From contig NC_065530.1 in the NCBI RefSeq assembly GCF_020184175.1, positions 55,095,260-55,159,259 of the forward strand: 64,000 bases of DNA, written 5' to 3'. The DNA comes from Aphis gossypii. Its lineage: Eukaryota; Arthropoda; Insecta; Hemiptera; Aphididae. The position numbers were made by a program, and so were the translations under genes. Under the pieces are notes generated by a model, which made no database searches, was not told the origin of the DNA, and saw only the letters and a list, made by a program, of their open reading frames with translations. This document shows positions 12,501-24,620 of the stretch, one piece after another (within the stretch, counting starts at the first letter, position 1; each line of letters begins with the position of its first letter).

Positions 12501-15105
12501 AGCCGACCCGTCACAGCTTCGCCTGTGATTGGTTGTTTATTTTTCCTTCAGACGATGATATGTAGAATTTTTTATTCAAATTTTATCGTTTAATGTGATC
12601 GGTAAATAAATATAAAAAATGGCTAATGAAAATGTATTGAAATATTTCTATAAGTATTAATGATAAATATATTTTTATTAATAATGGGAACATAAAAATA
12701 CAATCCCCCATCTCCCACCCCTCCGGAAAAAATAAATAAATATCGGGCGATGTGGTGACATTCAAGAAAGTATTTAGTACAACGTTGTGAAAAAAAATTG
12801 TAAAAAATTTCAAAAGCGTCGTTAGAATATTGGAACATTTAATTACAATACACCCTCTTCCAACCCTCTCGCGGTCCTAGAAAACCCCTTACAATTTTAT
12901 ATAATGGTATAGGAAACCCAATTATTTATTTTTATTTTATTTTATTTTTTACACGTTTATATTTTAAAAAATTATATAAAATAATATATAATGTAAATAG
13001 TACAATATTAAGATTAAAACGTTCTAATTTTGTCATATTAAATAATATAATATAAATAGGTATTTAATTATTTTAATGATTAATAATAAAACCAAGCGCA
13101 TCTCTGTGGAGTGAGGTGCAGAACCCATAAGCCGTGTGGTGTTCTATTTTTGTTTTACAAAATATCCTTAATTCGAATGTACACACTACACATAATTTAA
13201 AAACGTTTTTAATATTACAATTTGTTTTTGATATGTCTTGCATTGATTAATGATTACATTATTTATTATTCTACAATCTATATTCTACATCAGTACCAGT
13301 AATATAATATTGAACATCGTGTTATCGCGTGATACATTTTTTTCAACTCTGATTTCTGTGTACAAATATGCAATAGTATTTATTTTATTTTGTAGAAGTG
13401 TTGAAACTTAAGATTTAGAAATGATATTCTTGTCTCAGCTGTCAGTTGAAATAAAAAAAAAACAATAAATATAAGGAAAGTCTACCAGCTGAAAATATAA
13501 TAATACCACTGAAATGAAAGTATTAATATATAGAGTATAGACTAAACTATGAATTATTTTGTAGCTTCCAACAAAAGAGTTTTGAACTTCATTAAATAAC
13601 TTATCAATTATTATTATTATTTATATGATGTGAAAGAAATACATTTTACTTTTAAATTGTACTGAGTAAAATTTTTCTACTTTCCCCATGGATTTTACCT
13701 GTAGATGCCCTTGAATACATCTAATTTACTCTACTCAGCATTATTTACCATATGCGAAGATTCAATATTTCTCTCAAATGTCGACACGTAGGTCTATCCG
13801 CAGCTACAATGTTTTATCTTGAGTCTTACAACATAAAACGTATTTTAAACATAATACCTATTGTTGTTATTGTAAGTACTACAGACATTTCAAAATCCAT
13901 CAAAATAATGTATTATTATTGGTTGTTCATTCGTAACAAATTATTACCTACAGGTTAATATAATATAATGTTTTTAATACTATATATTTTATAACTAGTT
14001 GTTAATTACAATCTATCTTTGTGTACATGTATAAAAAAATGTTTATTTGTATTTTCTTTGTTCTTTATAAAATATAAATTCAACAACACTATACTGGTCC
14101 GCTTTCAATAAAAGTTATATCAGTAGGTTTGTAGATTTTTTTGAAGATCGAGGATGGTTTGAAGCTTTTTTTTCAACCCATCTAGGTTGAACTATCTCAT
14201 GCAGTCACGCATACATTTTGCTTTGGCTTACAAAATAGCATATTTAAATGGCTGCCATTGATTGCAGATAATAAAATAGGAAGTTATTATATTGTATTGT
14301 ATTTTGATAATGGAAAATCAATAAGAGGTCAATAATGCAATTTTTCAGGTGCAATTGAACGATTCACAGCAATTATACATCAAACAATAACAAAAAATAC
14401 TGGGAACCAAAAGTTAATGCTATTTCAGTTAATTTTTTTTTTTTTATCAAATTTAAATTCATAAGAAAAATAATGTTAATAACAGCAGGCAAATGAGTAC
14501 CGGCGTACCGCTCTGTTGTATACATATACTCATATATATTGTATATATATATATATATATATTATATATACCAAAAAGGTTTACAGAATAAGTTACCTAG
14601 TTATTTTTTTCAGAGTGAAGTAGAGTAATACAGCTAATGATTTATAAAAAAAAATTACATTTAAGTTACAACATAATATTTTTTATTCAAAACTTATTAA
14701 TTTAAAGCAAAATAATTATAAAATAAATTATAAATTATATTATTAGTATAATAATCAAATATTACATAACGAATAAAATAAAGTTAGATGCATAAATATT
14801 ACATGTTATATGCATGAATAGTATAGAAATACAATATGAATCTCGATATACAATACAAATTTATAATAATTTTAATAGCAACAAAAACATTAACAACAAC
14901 AACAACAACAACGTAATAATAATAATAATGAACCATTAAGTCATTAAGTAATACCCTTATCATACCACCAGTTTATATAATAAGTATAATATTTTGGTTG
15001 ATAAATGGATGCATATAATATATGTAGTTTGATACCACATTTTTTAACGTATATTATAAGTAGGTAAGTTGTATATAATAATATGTACGTTAATATGCTT
15101 TCGTT
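9510..15105. other. Long intergenic stretch, no gene recognised
   Basis: AT-rich throughout. The open frames present (for example 10437-10724 and 13752-13958) have the Ile/Tyr/Asn/Lys-rich composition expected of random AT-rich DNA and show no domain. A remnant near 12500-12900 contains a CCGACCCGTCACAGCTTCGC block followed by C-rich tracts, which looks like the decayed end of a dispersed repeat. A fragment at 14480-14520 (TACCGGCGTACCGCTCTG) resembles the start of the 48.8 kb repeat. Trinucleotide runs (AAC)n and (AAT)n lie at 14892-14930. Confidence 0.5.
14892..14930. repeat. (AAC)n then (AAT)n microsatellite
   Basis: About seven AAC units followed, after a short interruption, by about five AAT units, roughly 180 bp beyond the stop codon of the minus-strand Cys-motif gene and so possibly in its 3'UTR. 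Confidence 0.8.
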
Positions 15106-18100
15106 TTAATCGAATCCTAGTTCTGCGTCAACCATTGCTTCTTCAGAAGACTTGATTACCATATATCTTGGTAACCAAGTTCTTAATGTTGGATCATAAA
15201 CCGGCACTGTTTCCTCGCTATACGCTCCTTCAGGTCCAAACGGATCTACGTCAGGCAAGTCGTGTCTTGAAACCTGTTTGCTACTAGGATCGTCCGCATA
15301 ATCGTAATCCTCCACACTTTGAGCCTCTGACAGATCATCATCTTCAGTGGACTCTGCGTGATTCTCAGTCACCGGTTTTCTGCGAAGTCTGTAATTTCTG
15401 TTCTTATACCGCGGCTGAATATGCGAGTACTCTGCTGTAGGCTCGTAACTGGAACCAAACAATGGAGCATAGACGTGCGTCAACGACGACGAAGCTGGCT
15501 GCTGTTGTTTACTATTCTCATTCGACTTGTCCGCATTTGTAATAGATTTTAACAACTCTGGGCTGGTGTTGAATTTTTTTGTTTCGTGATAGGACTGTTT
15601 CCTATCTTTTGGAGCGCTATCTGTAATATACATGCATTCCTCCGTCTCCGAACCCTTATCGTCCTTACACTTGTAACACGTCATCTTATCTTTAAGCGAT
15701 TTCTTACAGTTCGAACGATCTTTATTACGGAAATCACCCAACATCTTGTTCACTGGACTTTCTTCCCCTGAGTCGAAATCAATCGATAAATCTTTATCAC
15801 CGAGCAACAAAGATTTAGTTTTTTTAAAACCGATTTGCCCGTTATCTAAAAATCCAAAGTCTCCATCTTTTGACGAAAACTTAGTAGCAATGCTACTCTT
15901 CCGCTTTGAGCCAAGTTCCGGGAATAGCTTCTTGAAGTAATCATCGTATGTTCGGTCACTGTCTAATTGTCTTTTATACCTTGGTTTACCATATACATTA
16001 TGTGTGGAATACTCATAAGCGTTCTTTTTTGGATCTTCTTCATATTCGCATTGTTCATACTGTCTATTTGTCAGATTATCTTGGCATACATTACATACGT
16101 TTCCCCTTTTCATTACTTTACGACAAGTAGAAGATTTTATCGGTAATGGAGGCAATCTATATTCTTCACTTTCGTTTTCAGCCGTTTCGTAATTCTCTGG
16201 ATCTTCACTGTCGTAATCGGCTACGGCATCTGCATTTTGAACATACTCAGGATCTTCTTCGGACTCTTGAGCATTGACATTGTCGTATTCATAGTCCTCT
16301 ACTTCTTCACCACTTTCAGGTCGCTTTCGTTTTCTTCCTTGTAAAACCCTGCGTTTGAATCTGTTTAGTTTAAATTGATTTACTTCTTCTGGTTCTTTAA
16401 AATATTCATCAGATATGGGGTCTGACTTATATGAACATTTTTCATATGAACCACCTGAAGCTAAATCTTTGCACACCATACACGACATTTTTCTTCCTAT
16501 AATGTCATGATCCTCAATATCATTTGGTGTCATAGATTTTTTCATTTTCTGACACACTTGTCGCTTTTTGGTAGGAAATCGTCTAGACTGTAATGGCCTA
16601 GGTTCGTCAACATCTTCTGCATCTTCATCCAGAATTGTTGCTGGTTTATTATTGCGGATATTATTATATGGTAGTCGTCTTTTTTCTCCATTTAACCTTA
16701 AAGGTCTTTTGTTATTTCCACGTAACTTTAATGGTTGTACATCATCATCACCATCATCAAATACCCTTAAAGGTCGTTTATTTTCAACTGATCTTTGCGT
16801 ATATGCATCATCAGCAAATCGCTGTGGCTGCTTTTTTTTATACACTGATTTTTGTGTATATGGTTTTTGGTAATTATTAGAAGTTATTGGTAATCGATTC
16901 GCGCCGTAACCGGGAACTTTTTTTACTAAAGGTCTTGTTCTAAACTGATTATCTAATATATCTGATCCTTGTATTTTATTATGAATAGGTTTCCAACCGC
17001 TATGAGGCTCAAAATTATCGTAATCTTGTTCAAAGGATTGATGTTCAGTAAACCGTCCATCGTTACCATCTCCAAGGCCTCCGTTTCCTCCTCCTCCACC
17101 TCCTCCATTTCCTCCTCCACCACCTCCACCATTACCACCCCCACTACCCCCTCCTCCACTCCCTCCTCCATTATCACTACCACCACTACCTCCATTACCA
17201 CCGCCACCGCCACCACCACCACCACCTCCATCGTCACCACCATCATCACCATCTCCACCGTCACCTCCATCATCTTGATGTTCTGGTATACTAAACGGAT
17301 AATCTGAATAATGTGTAGATGGTACTGATATATAATTTGAAGGCCTTAATGGTTCATAGTTCAGTACAAATTTTGGTTGTATAGGTTGTTTTTGAGGTAA
17401 ATGGAATTTGTCATAAGCAGACTGATCAAAATTAAAATCTAAGCCGGACATTTGTTCATCAACATCTTCTTGTAATTGAGAAAAATCTGTACTCGTTTTT
17501 CTTCCTTGATCTGGAGATAAAAATGATTTAAAATAACCATTTTCAGCAACTTTTGAATCAATAGATGAGCGGATGTTTTCGAATGTCTTTTCAAGTCTAT
17601 AGTTGTCGTCTGATTTTGATAATATAGTTGGTATAATGGTGTTCAACGTCAGAAAAATTCCTATAGTGGCTGCTTGAAACACCTAGGACAAAGAACTTAA
17701 ATTGAGTACAGTTCTTCAAATAGTATGCATATTACATATGTAATACAGAATCTCATGACTATACAAATTACCTACTGTTTATATTTATTGTTTAATTTTA
17801 TGCTATTATTCTGTATTAAATCGACCATTAAAGCATTAAAAGAGGTCAATGAATTACACGCTTCGTCAATTCTATCGTAATAAAATACAAGATTTTTTTC
17901 ATAATTGTGTAACCTGCATAATACGTCTGTGACTCTATATGTAAATATTAAACTCGCATAAATAATCCACCAACTAAAACAATCATTCATCGGAAAATTT
18001 AAAAAATGTATGTTATACAAATTGTTTCTATAATTCGTTAAAAATTCTACTCGAAGATTATTAATTATACGGATATTTGAATGTCATAATATACTCGTAC

Positions 18101-18532
18101 ACAAAATAAAACATTATCTTCGTAAAACAGCATATCACAAGTATCGCATTAAATTTAAAATATGTGTTAAATATATTGGTTATTATTTTATTAATTATAA
18201 GTTTGTTAAGCGGACCAAAGACATTTCAGAGCTGTTGCAGGATATCTGCCATTATTTATATGTATTCTAGTATCCTACAGCCATAACCCATTTGTTAGTA
18301 ATATTATTTACCTATATAACTGGTATTATTCTCAACGCAGTGAAATAGTGTTGAAAAATCAACAATAGACCCTATAAGACTATACATTATCATAATTACC
18401 TATCCAAATATTTTTTTTTTAATAATAGAAATACGCTTGAAATGACTTCAACAGGGTCCAATAGCATATAAAAACAATTAATGATTTAAATCAATACAAT
18501 ATTACCTGAGATGTGATGTGTGCGACGATCAT
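15106..18532 (-). CDS. Secreted Gly-rich acidic protein with three four-Cys motifs (two coding exons)
   Basis: Function not recognised. Exon 1 (18532-18506) encodes MIVAHITSQ and joins in phase to exon 2 (17682-15106), giving 867 aa. ATG sits in GCCATGA. The N-terminus (about residues 1-31) is hydrophobic and looks like a signal peptide. Residues about 145-216 are a Gly/Asp/Asn/Ser tract with runs of up to 11 Gly. Three copies of one motif follow, at Cys 386/410/413/425, 529/539/542/554 and 668/678/681/692. The pattern is C-X9(or 23)-C-X2-C-X10-11-C-X-Y, with YEKCSY or YEQCEY ends in the first two. Between them lie acidic Glu/Asp/Tyr segments and dibasic sites such as KKRQ and RYKRQ that could be proprotein cleavage sites. 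Similar CxVCxD..YExCSY motifs occur, as I remember, in uncharacterised insect secreted proteins. An extracellular-matrix or cuticle-associated role is inference only. Confidence 0.78.
17062..17277 (-). repeat. Glycine-codon repeat tract inside the Cys-motif gene
   Basis: On the plus strand this reads as imperfect CCA/CCT/CCG triplets (interspersed ATT, ATC), that is GGN codons on the coding strand. It stays in frame in the 867-aa protein. Because it is a near-triplet repeat, it also opens long spurious frames on both strands. Confidence 0.85.
17775..18020 (-). other. Unexplained open frame in the intron of the Cys-motif gene
   Basis: About 82 codons without a stop (first ATG at about 17988), on the same strand as the host gene and entirely inside its only coding intron. 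The residues are varied, with a YRVTDVLCRLHNYEK segment and a hydrophobic SWWIIYASLIFTY patch, unlike the Ile/Asn/Lys noise of neighbouring frames. It could be a fragment of a multi-transmembrane receptor, an old retrocopy, or chance. No other exon could be linked to it. Confidence 0.2.
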
Positions 18533-21500
18533 GGCGTTAGGACACGCTCAACTCGGCAGTGATCTGGACAAACATGTAGTCAAGTGCGCGCACACGTCGT
18601 TCGCAAGAATCGCATTAACACCTATCATGGTGAGCGGACGGCGTTTGGGTGTTTTTGCGAATCTCGCGGTGGCGCCTCCCACTCAGCCTGCATTTCGTGC
18701 GTTATTCGTTCGCTGTTTCGCATCCAACAGACCACGTCCAATCGGTATACCGTGAAAATCATACCGTTCGCTTTTATCGCCAGATAAATTATAAATGAAA
18801 TTAACGAAGAGAACGTAATAATAGGTAATGAAAAAAATAAAATAAAATAAACAAAACAAAACAAACAAACCAGTAATAGGCAATAATCACCACAATGCAA
18901 AAATGCATTCGGCTATAGTTTACTATAGTTTAGTTTAGTTGCATGATCAAGAATTTTCTCAAAGGAAGTGTAGTACCTATATAACGTGTGACACACTAAC
19001 ATAAGACACTATAATATAGGTATATATAGTCTTGATTAGGTCAGGTTTAATTGTCTAAACGTAATTATATATTGATTTTATAATAACGGCATAATATGCG
19101 GTTTTATTTTTTTCTGTCTAATCATAGGACATCGAAAATACATTTTACTATTTTCTTATATCTTATTTACATTACTATTGATATATTACCACTGATTTGT
19201 ACTTATAAGGTAGGTATATTTTATAACCTTAATCGGACCTTGCACAAGATTACAATGTACTTAATTGATTTTTAAAAATGTATGCTGAAAAGATATTTAA
19301 TTTAGTCACAAGTGCATTTTTATTAAAATAAAAGTTTGCAGTTTTAAAATAAGTTATGAACATTTTTGTGTTTCAATATTTTATGATCTTCTTCAGACCT
19401 AATGTGCTCAAGACAAGACAATGTTATATTGTAAGTACTAAGTATCTGATATCAACTTAAAAATAAAAAAATTATGAGAAACCTAACACATCAACATATA
19501 GACATAAATTACATTATTTTCATCTTAGCATTAATTTTAATGATATATTGATATCACCCTAATATATAAACTAACAATAACATAAACTCGGAACTGAACA
19601 TTGTTAAACCCAAATTTTCTATGATGCACCTATCTTTGTTTGCAAAGCATGGATTGTCTTTTTTAAATTTTAAAATAATACAACGTATAAAACATCTACT
19701 AACATTACAAGTATTATATAGATGGAAAAGATTAATTTTGAATAATTTGAATCATAATATAGACTCAGAAATGACAATTAAAAATCATATTATTGAGTCT
19801 ATTTACCGAAAAACGTATTTTTAGAGAATTTTAAAATTATACTTAGTTACGAGCATATTATATATATACATTTACGAACAATAATTAATTTAAAATGTGC
19901 ATAATCAATTTAACTACTGATAAAATCATAAGATATAATATGTTTTTATTCAATTTTTTATAATCTATATGAATATAAAAATTAAATTTACATTTATAAG
20001 AGTCTTATAGACTTGACAAATATTGAAAAATAATTAGCACCAAATGTTGCGTACATAATTTTTGGGATTATTAAGAGAGTGCGTTCTTTGCTTTATTTTT
20101 CAACACCTATAAGTTATTATAATTACAGTTGTAGCTCACACATCTAATTCATTTTTACGAAAATTGAATAATTATTTTTCTTATACAAATAATAATATAT
20201 TATAATGTGGCCATTAGTTACACAAATACAATTTCTTTTAAATTAATATAGACAAGACAACTCACATATACGTCGCTATTTTTTTTTAAATAAAACCAAA
20301 TAATATTTAGTTAATTGACAATGTCTTATGTTTGTAGCTTATTTAGACTCAAAAAATTTAAAATTATGTTTCAGAATCTTTGAAAGAGTAGTTTGACCCA
20401 TGGATGAAAATATTCCAAGAGCAAATCTTGGGTCAAATTAGTTCACAAAGCGAGGTATATTAAAATCGAGAATCGAGATACACCGTTATAACATTGTATG
20501 TTCATGTCTGTTCATGTCTGTTCATTATATCCCGGGCGAAGTCGAATTATACAGCTATTTATAATATAAAATTACAGTATAAAGTTTAAATAAATTATAT
20601 TAAATTAAGTTTCATAATTATGTTTAGTGGGTAAGTAAATTAATATATTTTAATAGCAAATACTCTATCGTATCTATTAGTAATACAAAAGAAGATAATA
20701 TATACCTAACCTATATCGACTATTGAGGTCATCTATTTTCTTTTGCAGAGTGCGTATAGCAATAAAATCGACGAATAAAGATTTAAATACCAGCAAGTCG
20801 CTCTTCTGTAATAATAAATTTCGAGTACATAAGCTATTCATTATGAGTACCTACGTTGCTGTAATGGATGTTTTAAATTTGAATTTAATTGGAAAAACGA
20901 TTATAAGCGTAGATACTCTGATAGCATATATATCTCAAAGGATACTTTAATGATAGATAGTAATGTGGTAGATTATTGAACTGATTTTTTTTCAAAACAA
21001 ATAATATATATTATGCAATAGTTATTTTATAACGTTTTGTCATATAATACTCGTATTACTAACTATTCTTATAATATGCAACTATGCAAGTAAATACCGA
21101 CAAAGGTACCACTAAATGGTGTAATAACTAATAGGTTTGTAATATAAATAGTTATTCAATTAATAATTATTCTAAAAAAAATTAATTTAAAATTGCCTTG
21201 TTTAAAAAAAAAAAACAATATTTGTAATACTAAAAAGTTTCAAGTCTCAGAATAATATTTTTTTTAATTACAAAAAAATAATTCAAATAGTTATTTTTTG
21301 TTTAAACATCCGGTTTTGTAAAGCTTTAAACTTGATTAATGTATAAATAAATAATTTAAAAAAAAGAAAATAATACATTATCATTGTAAAATCAATGCAT
21401 TCATTGCTTCGCTCAGAAATTAAAAAAATAAACATTCAAATCGAATGTACAAAATGCGGAAGTATTTTTAACAGTTATAAAAGCAAATACTACATAATAA

Positions 21501-22871
21501 TGTTGAAATTTTCAAATATCTTGACAATTCCAAGAAAAACCAATCCGTTATTGAAATAAAAAAAAAGACTACGAGTCATAGAAACTAAATACCTAACGCA
21601 GTGCCTACATAACGTGTAACTATAAGTAAATAGGTAATGCTATATAAGTATATATATATCATGTATGTACTATATCAAGCTAAATGAATAAGTATTATAA
21701 TAATCGTATTATACATAGAATAATATTATGTTAAGCTAATAACTACTAATAATCAATTACAACTGTATTAGTCTACAAGAATTATTAATGAGAATATTAA
21801 TTAGACTATCTGACAATTTATTATAAATTATAATAATCACTTAACAGTTGAAAATGGAAACACGCGTGCCTAACAAAATGATTCATCTGAACAAAGGTGG
21901 TTTAAATTATCAATAAAATGTAATCGATTGTAGGAATTTATTGTTTCAGTATAGTTTTTCTGTAGTTATTTTTGGATATTATTCATTCTGTAAATTTTTT
22001 TTACAAATCAACAACTGAGTACTATTTAAAATAAATAATTATTTTTATTTAAATTTTTAATTTTCTATTAAAAAGTAGAGAAAAATTTAAAAACGTGCAT
22101 AAAATATTGTATTTTTATTAATTAATGGTTTAATAAAAAAAACATTGTATTACATATGTATTAATTATTAATCTATGCCCTTAAACTAAATAAACATCAA
22201 ATTTGGTACTGAGCTACTTCGGAGATTAATCTGAAAAAACAAAAATTGTTATTTTATTTTTCTACCATAAAGTTCATCCCTAAACAGGTGTGTTACAAAT
22301 TACAATTACAGTAACATTGAAATAAAAATTATATAATATTACCAATTCAGTTGAAAATGTTACAATTACGTGTGATGTGTGCAGATCATGTCAGTGTGTC
22401 ACCAAAGTCTACGGCAGCGTCCAGTCGTGCAGATTTAAGCACAATTTATTTTGGTTCTCGACTGAATCTATAAACAAATTAGTTATTTACTTTTCTGGAT
22501 ACCTGCTTGGCAGCTTAAACAGTTATATAAATAAATTATATATAAATAAACTATTAAATATATATTATAGTCATATCTGTAAATTATAATAACACATTAT
22601 AATGGGGCTTATGTATTAGGAAATGTAATCATTATAATCCATGTATTATAATTTCATTGTGAAAACCCACCTACTTAAATATAAGTATTTTCTATGCATT
22701 TGCATTTATTGAGTTTGCGAAGTAATAGAATAAGATACATTTTCAATAAGTTTATGATTTAAATTCAATAATCCGACAGTATACATACACAATAATATTT
22801 ATCTAGTTTCAAGTTTGTTTTGCTATATTATAGGTCGTAACACAAAGATAATAATACAGCTAATATTTTTT

Positions 22872-22900
<29 letters not shown>
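18533..22900. other. Intergenic, no gene recognised
   Basis: The first about 250 bases (to 18780) are richer in GC and CpG than the surroundings and presumably hold the promoter and 5'UTR of the minus-strand Cys-motif gene. The rest is AT-rich. Repeat remnants: 20440-20580, with a doubled TTCATGTCTG and a CCCGGGCGAAGTCG block, and 21370-21430, which matches the end of the 48.8-50.9 kb repeat (ATTGTAAAATCAAT, then CATTCATTGCTTCG). Short frames at 19621-19824 and 20723-20950 look random. Confidence 0.45.
21370..21430 (+). repeat. Terminal piece of the dispersed repeat
   Basis: Shares CATTGTAAAATCAAT.CATTCAT followed by a C-T-C-x-x-T-CAGAA block with 50803-50850. It is an isolated end fragment. 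Confidence 0.55.

Positions 22901-22903
<3 letters not shown>
22872..22903. repeat. (TTG)n microsatellite
   Basis: About ten uninterrupted TTG units just before the GC-richer segment at 22.9-24.6 kb. Confidence 0.9.
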
Positions 22904-24620
22904 AAACGGGTAGGTATCTCGCGTATAGGTACGAGGGCAAATCGTCTGGGATAAAATCATTTTATTTTTTTTCTTTCCGAGAAGAGGATGTTGAAATTGT
23001 GCTACTTTCTTAAATGGCTATATACGAGTACAGCAGGCGCCGCAGTGTGTGCGTATAACGAATCCGAGGGTTTTGAGAACTCGAAATACAAGGAGCCCTT
23101 GGATTTTGAACGGACGCGTAGAGCGATTTTAATCGATACGCCGTTTTCACGGCGACCGTCCAAGGCTTCCCGTCAATTGTGCATGTGATTGTGTCGCAAT
23201 GACGAATGCGTGAACAACAACACACACATACCTATACACAATATATTATAGGTATATCCGTTTTTACACTACATTATAGGACCATGTACAGCGTTTATTA
23301 ATATTATTATTATAACTATCCTGCGTCGCGGTGTCGTGACCATAATACGCGACGGGCATAATAATATGATAATGCGAATATTTCGGGTGCTCCGCGGTAG
23401 AAAGGGCTAAACGCGCGGGCATCAAACTGTCGCTAAATATGTATAAAATCCGCTACTACACATGTATATGGGTAAATGTCGGTATTTTATATTTTATACA
23501 TGCTCGTTACCGCAAGGTCACGATTACAGCGTATAATATTATTATGTACAATATATTATTATATGATATAATGTACCTAAAGACAAAAAATAGGAGTGCG
23601 TCTGACAAAGCGTCGTTTTTCCGAGTTAAAAACCTGTGACTGAACCGCGACGCGTATAACACAGATATCTATATAACTATTATATGTAGATAACCAACGG
23701 TTACACGGGTAAATGCCTATAACAATAAGCGAGCCACTCGAGACGATATTATTTTTTTACACGTTAACCACAAGAATGTACCTCGTTTTTTTTCCGATCG
23801 TAACACCTATACCTACACCTCCTATACGCGAGTAATAAGAATATTATATTATAATTACCTGCCTATATCTATGACGTGAAACAAAAACACTGCAAACTAG
23901 GCTAATTCAACGGACGGCGACACCGTTGTTACATAACCGCCGACCGATATTATAACCTCTCTTCCTGGCTTTGCGATACCTATATACCTACCCACCGCGC
24001 GAATACTATTTTTTTTCTACTATTATTAGCACTGTTATTTTCTGTTACTTTTCGTTTTTTGTCGTCGAGTTCTGCCGCCGTTGCCGGTATGCCAGTGTTA
24101 ACCAAACCGTTTAAATGACCGGACCGCGCGTTCGTGTCTCCACAGCGGTTGCCGATACGACGACCACGACGGCAAAAAAGTGCGTGACGTTTTTGGCGAA
24201 GTCGAAAACAGTAAGAAAAATCGAAACCTTACCAATCAACGGCGGTGGTAGCGGCGGCCCACTTTTCGGACGACTTGGATCTTACACAGAAAACTTCTGT
24301 GTAGCAGCAGGACTATAATATACAATATTTATACTATATATATATAGGTAACACCTAAAACTACATGCCAACCTACGCTCATATATGAACTTCGAAACAC
24401 CGAACCGAAACTCCGCCGCCGCGCGCGTGTGTGACGCTCGTTTCGCATGGGTAAGTCCATCGACGTGTATGTTATACCGACAATATTCCAAATATTATAT
24501 TATACATAAATAAAGTTACCTACCTACCCTTTACCGTATGTCCGTATGCCGTAGGTATATTCGTACCTTTATTATAATCCAATGTCGCCGAAACAGCGAG
24601 CGTATAGAGCAATAGATCTA
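22904..24620. promoter_or_regulatory. GC/CpG-richer island, possible promoter and 5' exon region
   Basis: Compared with the flanks, this stretch has many more CG dinucleotides and GC-rich blocks (for example 23040-23180, 23320-23420, 23930-24000, 24060-24270 and 24400-24480). In AT-rich insect genomes such segments usually mark transcription start regions or conserved exons. Open frames at 22988-23188 (+) and 24115-24318 (+) fall inside it; only the second has a good splice donor. Which gene it would serve is unknown. Confidence 0.35.

Noticed and set aside
15358..16880. Six plus-strand frames of 60-101 codons
   Set aside because: Antisense shadows of the 867-aa coding exon, without domains or splice logic.
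16953..17307. Open frames of 106 and 112 codons on both strands over the Gly tract
   Set aside because: They are shifted or antisense readings of the GGN codon repeat (Val/Met/Glu or Thr/Ser/Ile runs); the real frame is the 867-aa gene.
22988..23188. 66-codon plus-strand frame in the GC-richer island
   Set aside because: No splice donor, no recognisable domain, and an equally long frame opposite; more likely a compositional effect or UTR.
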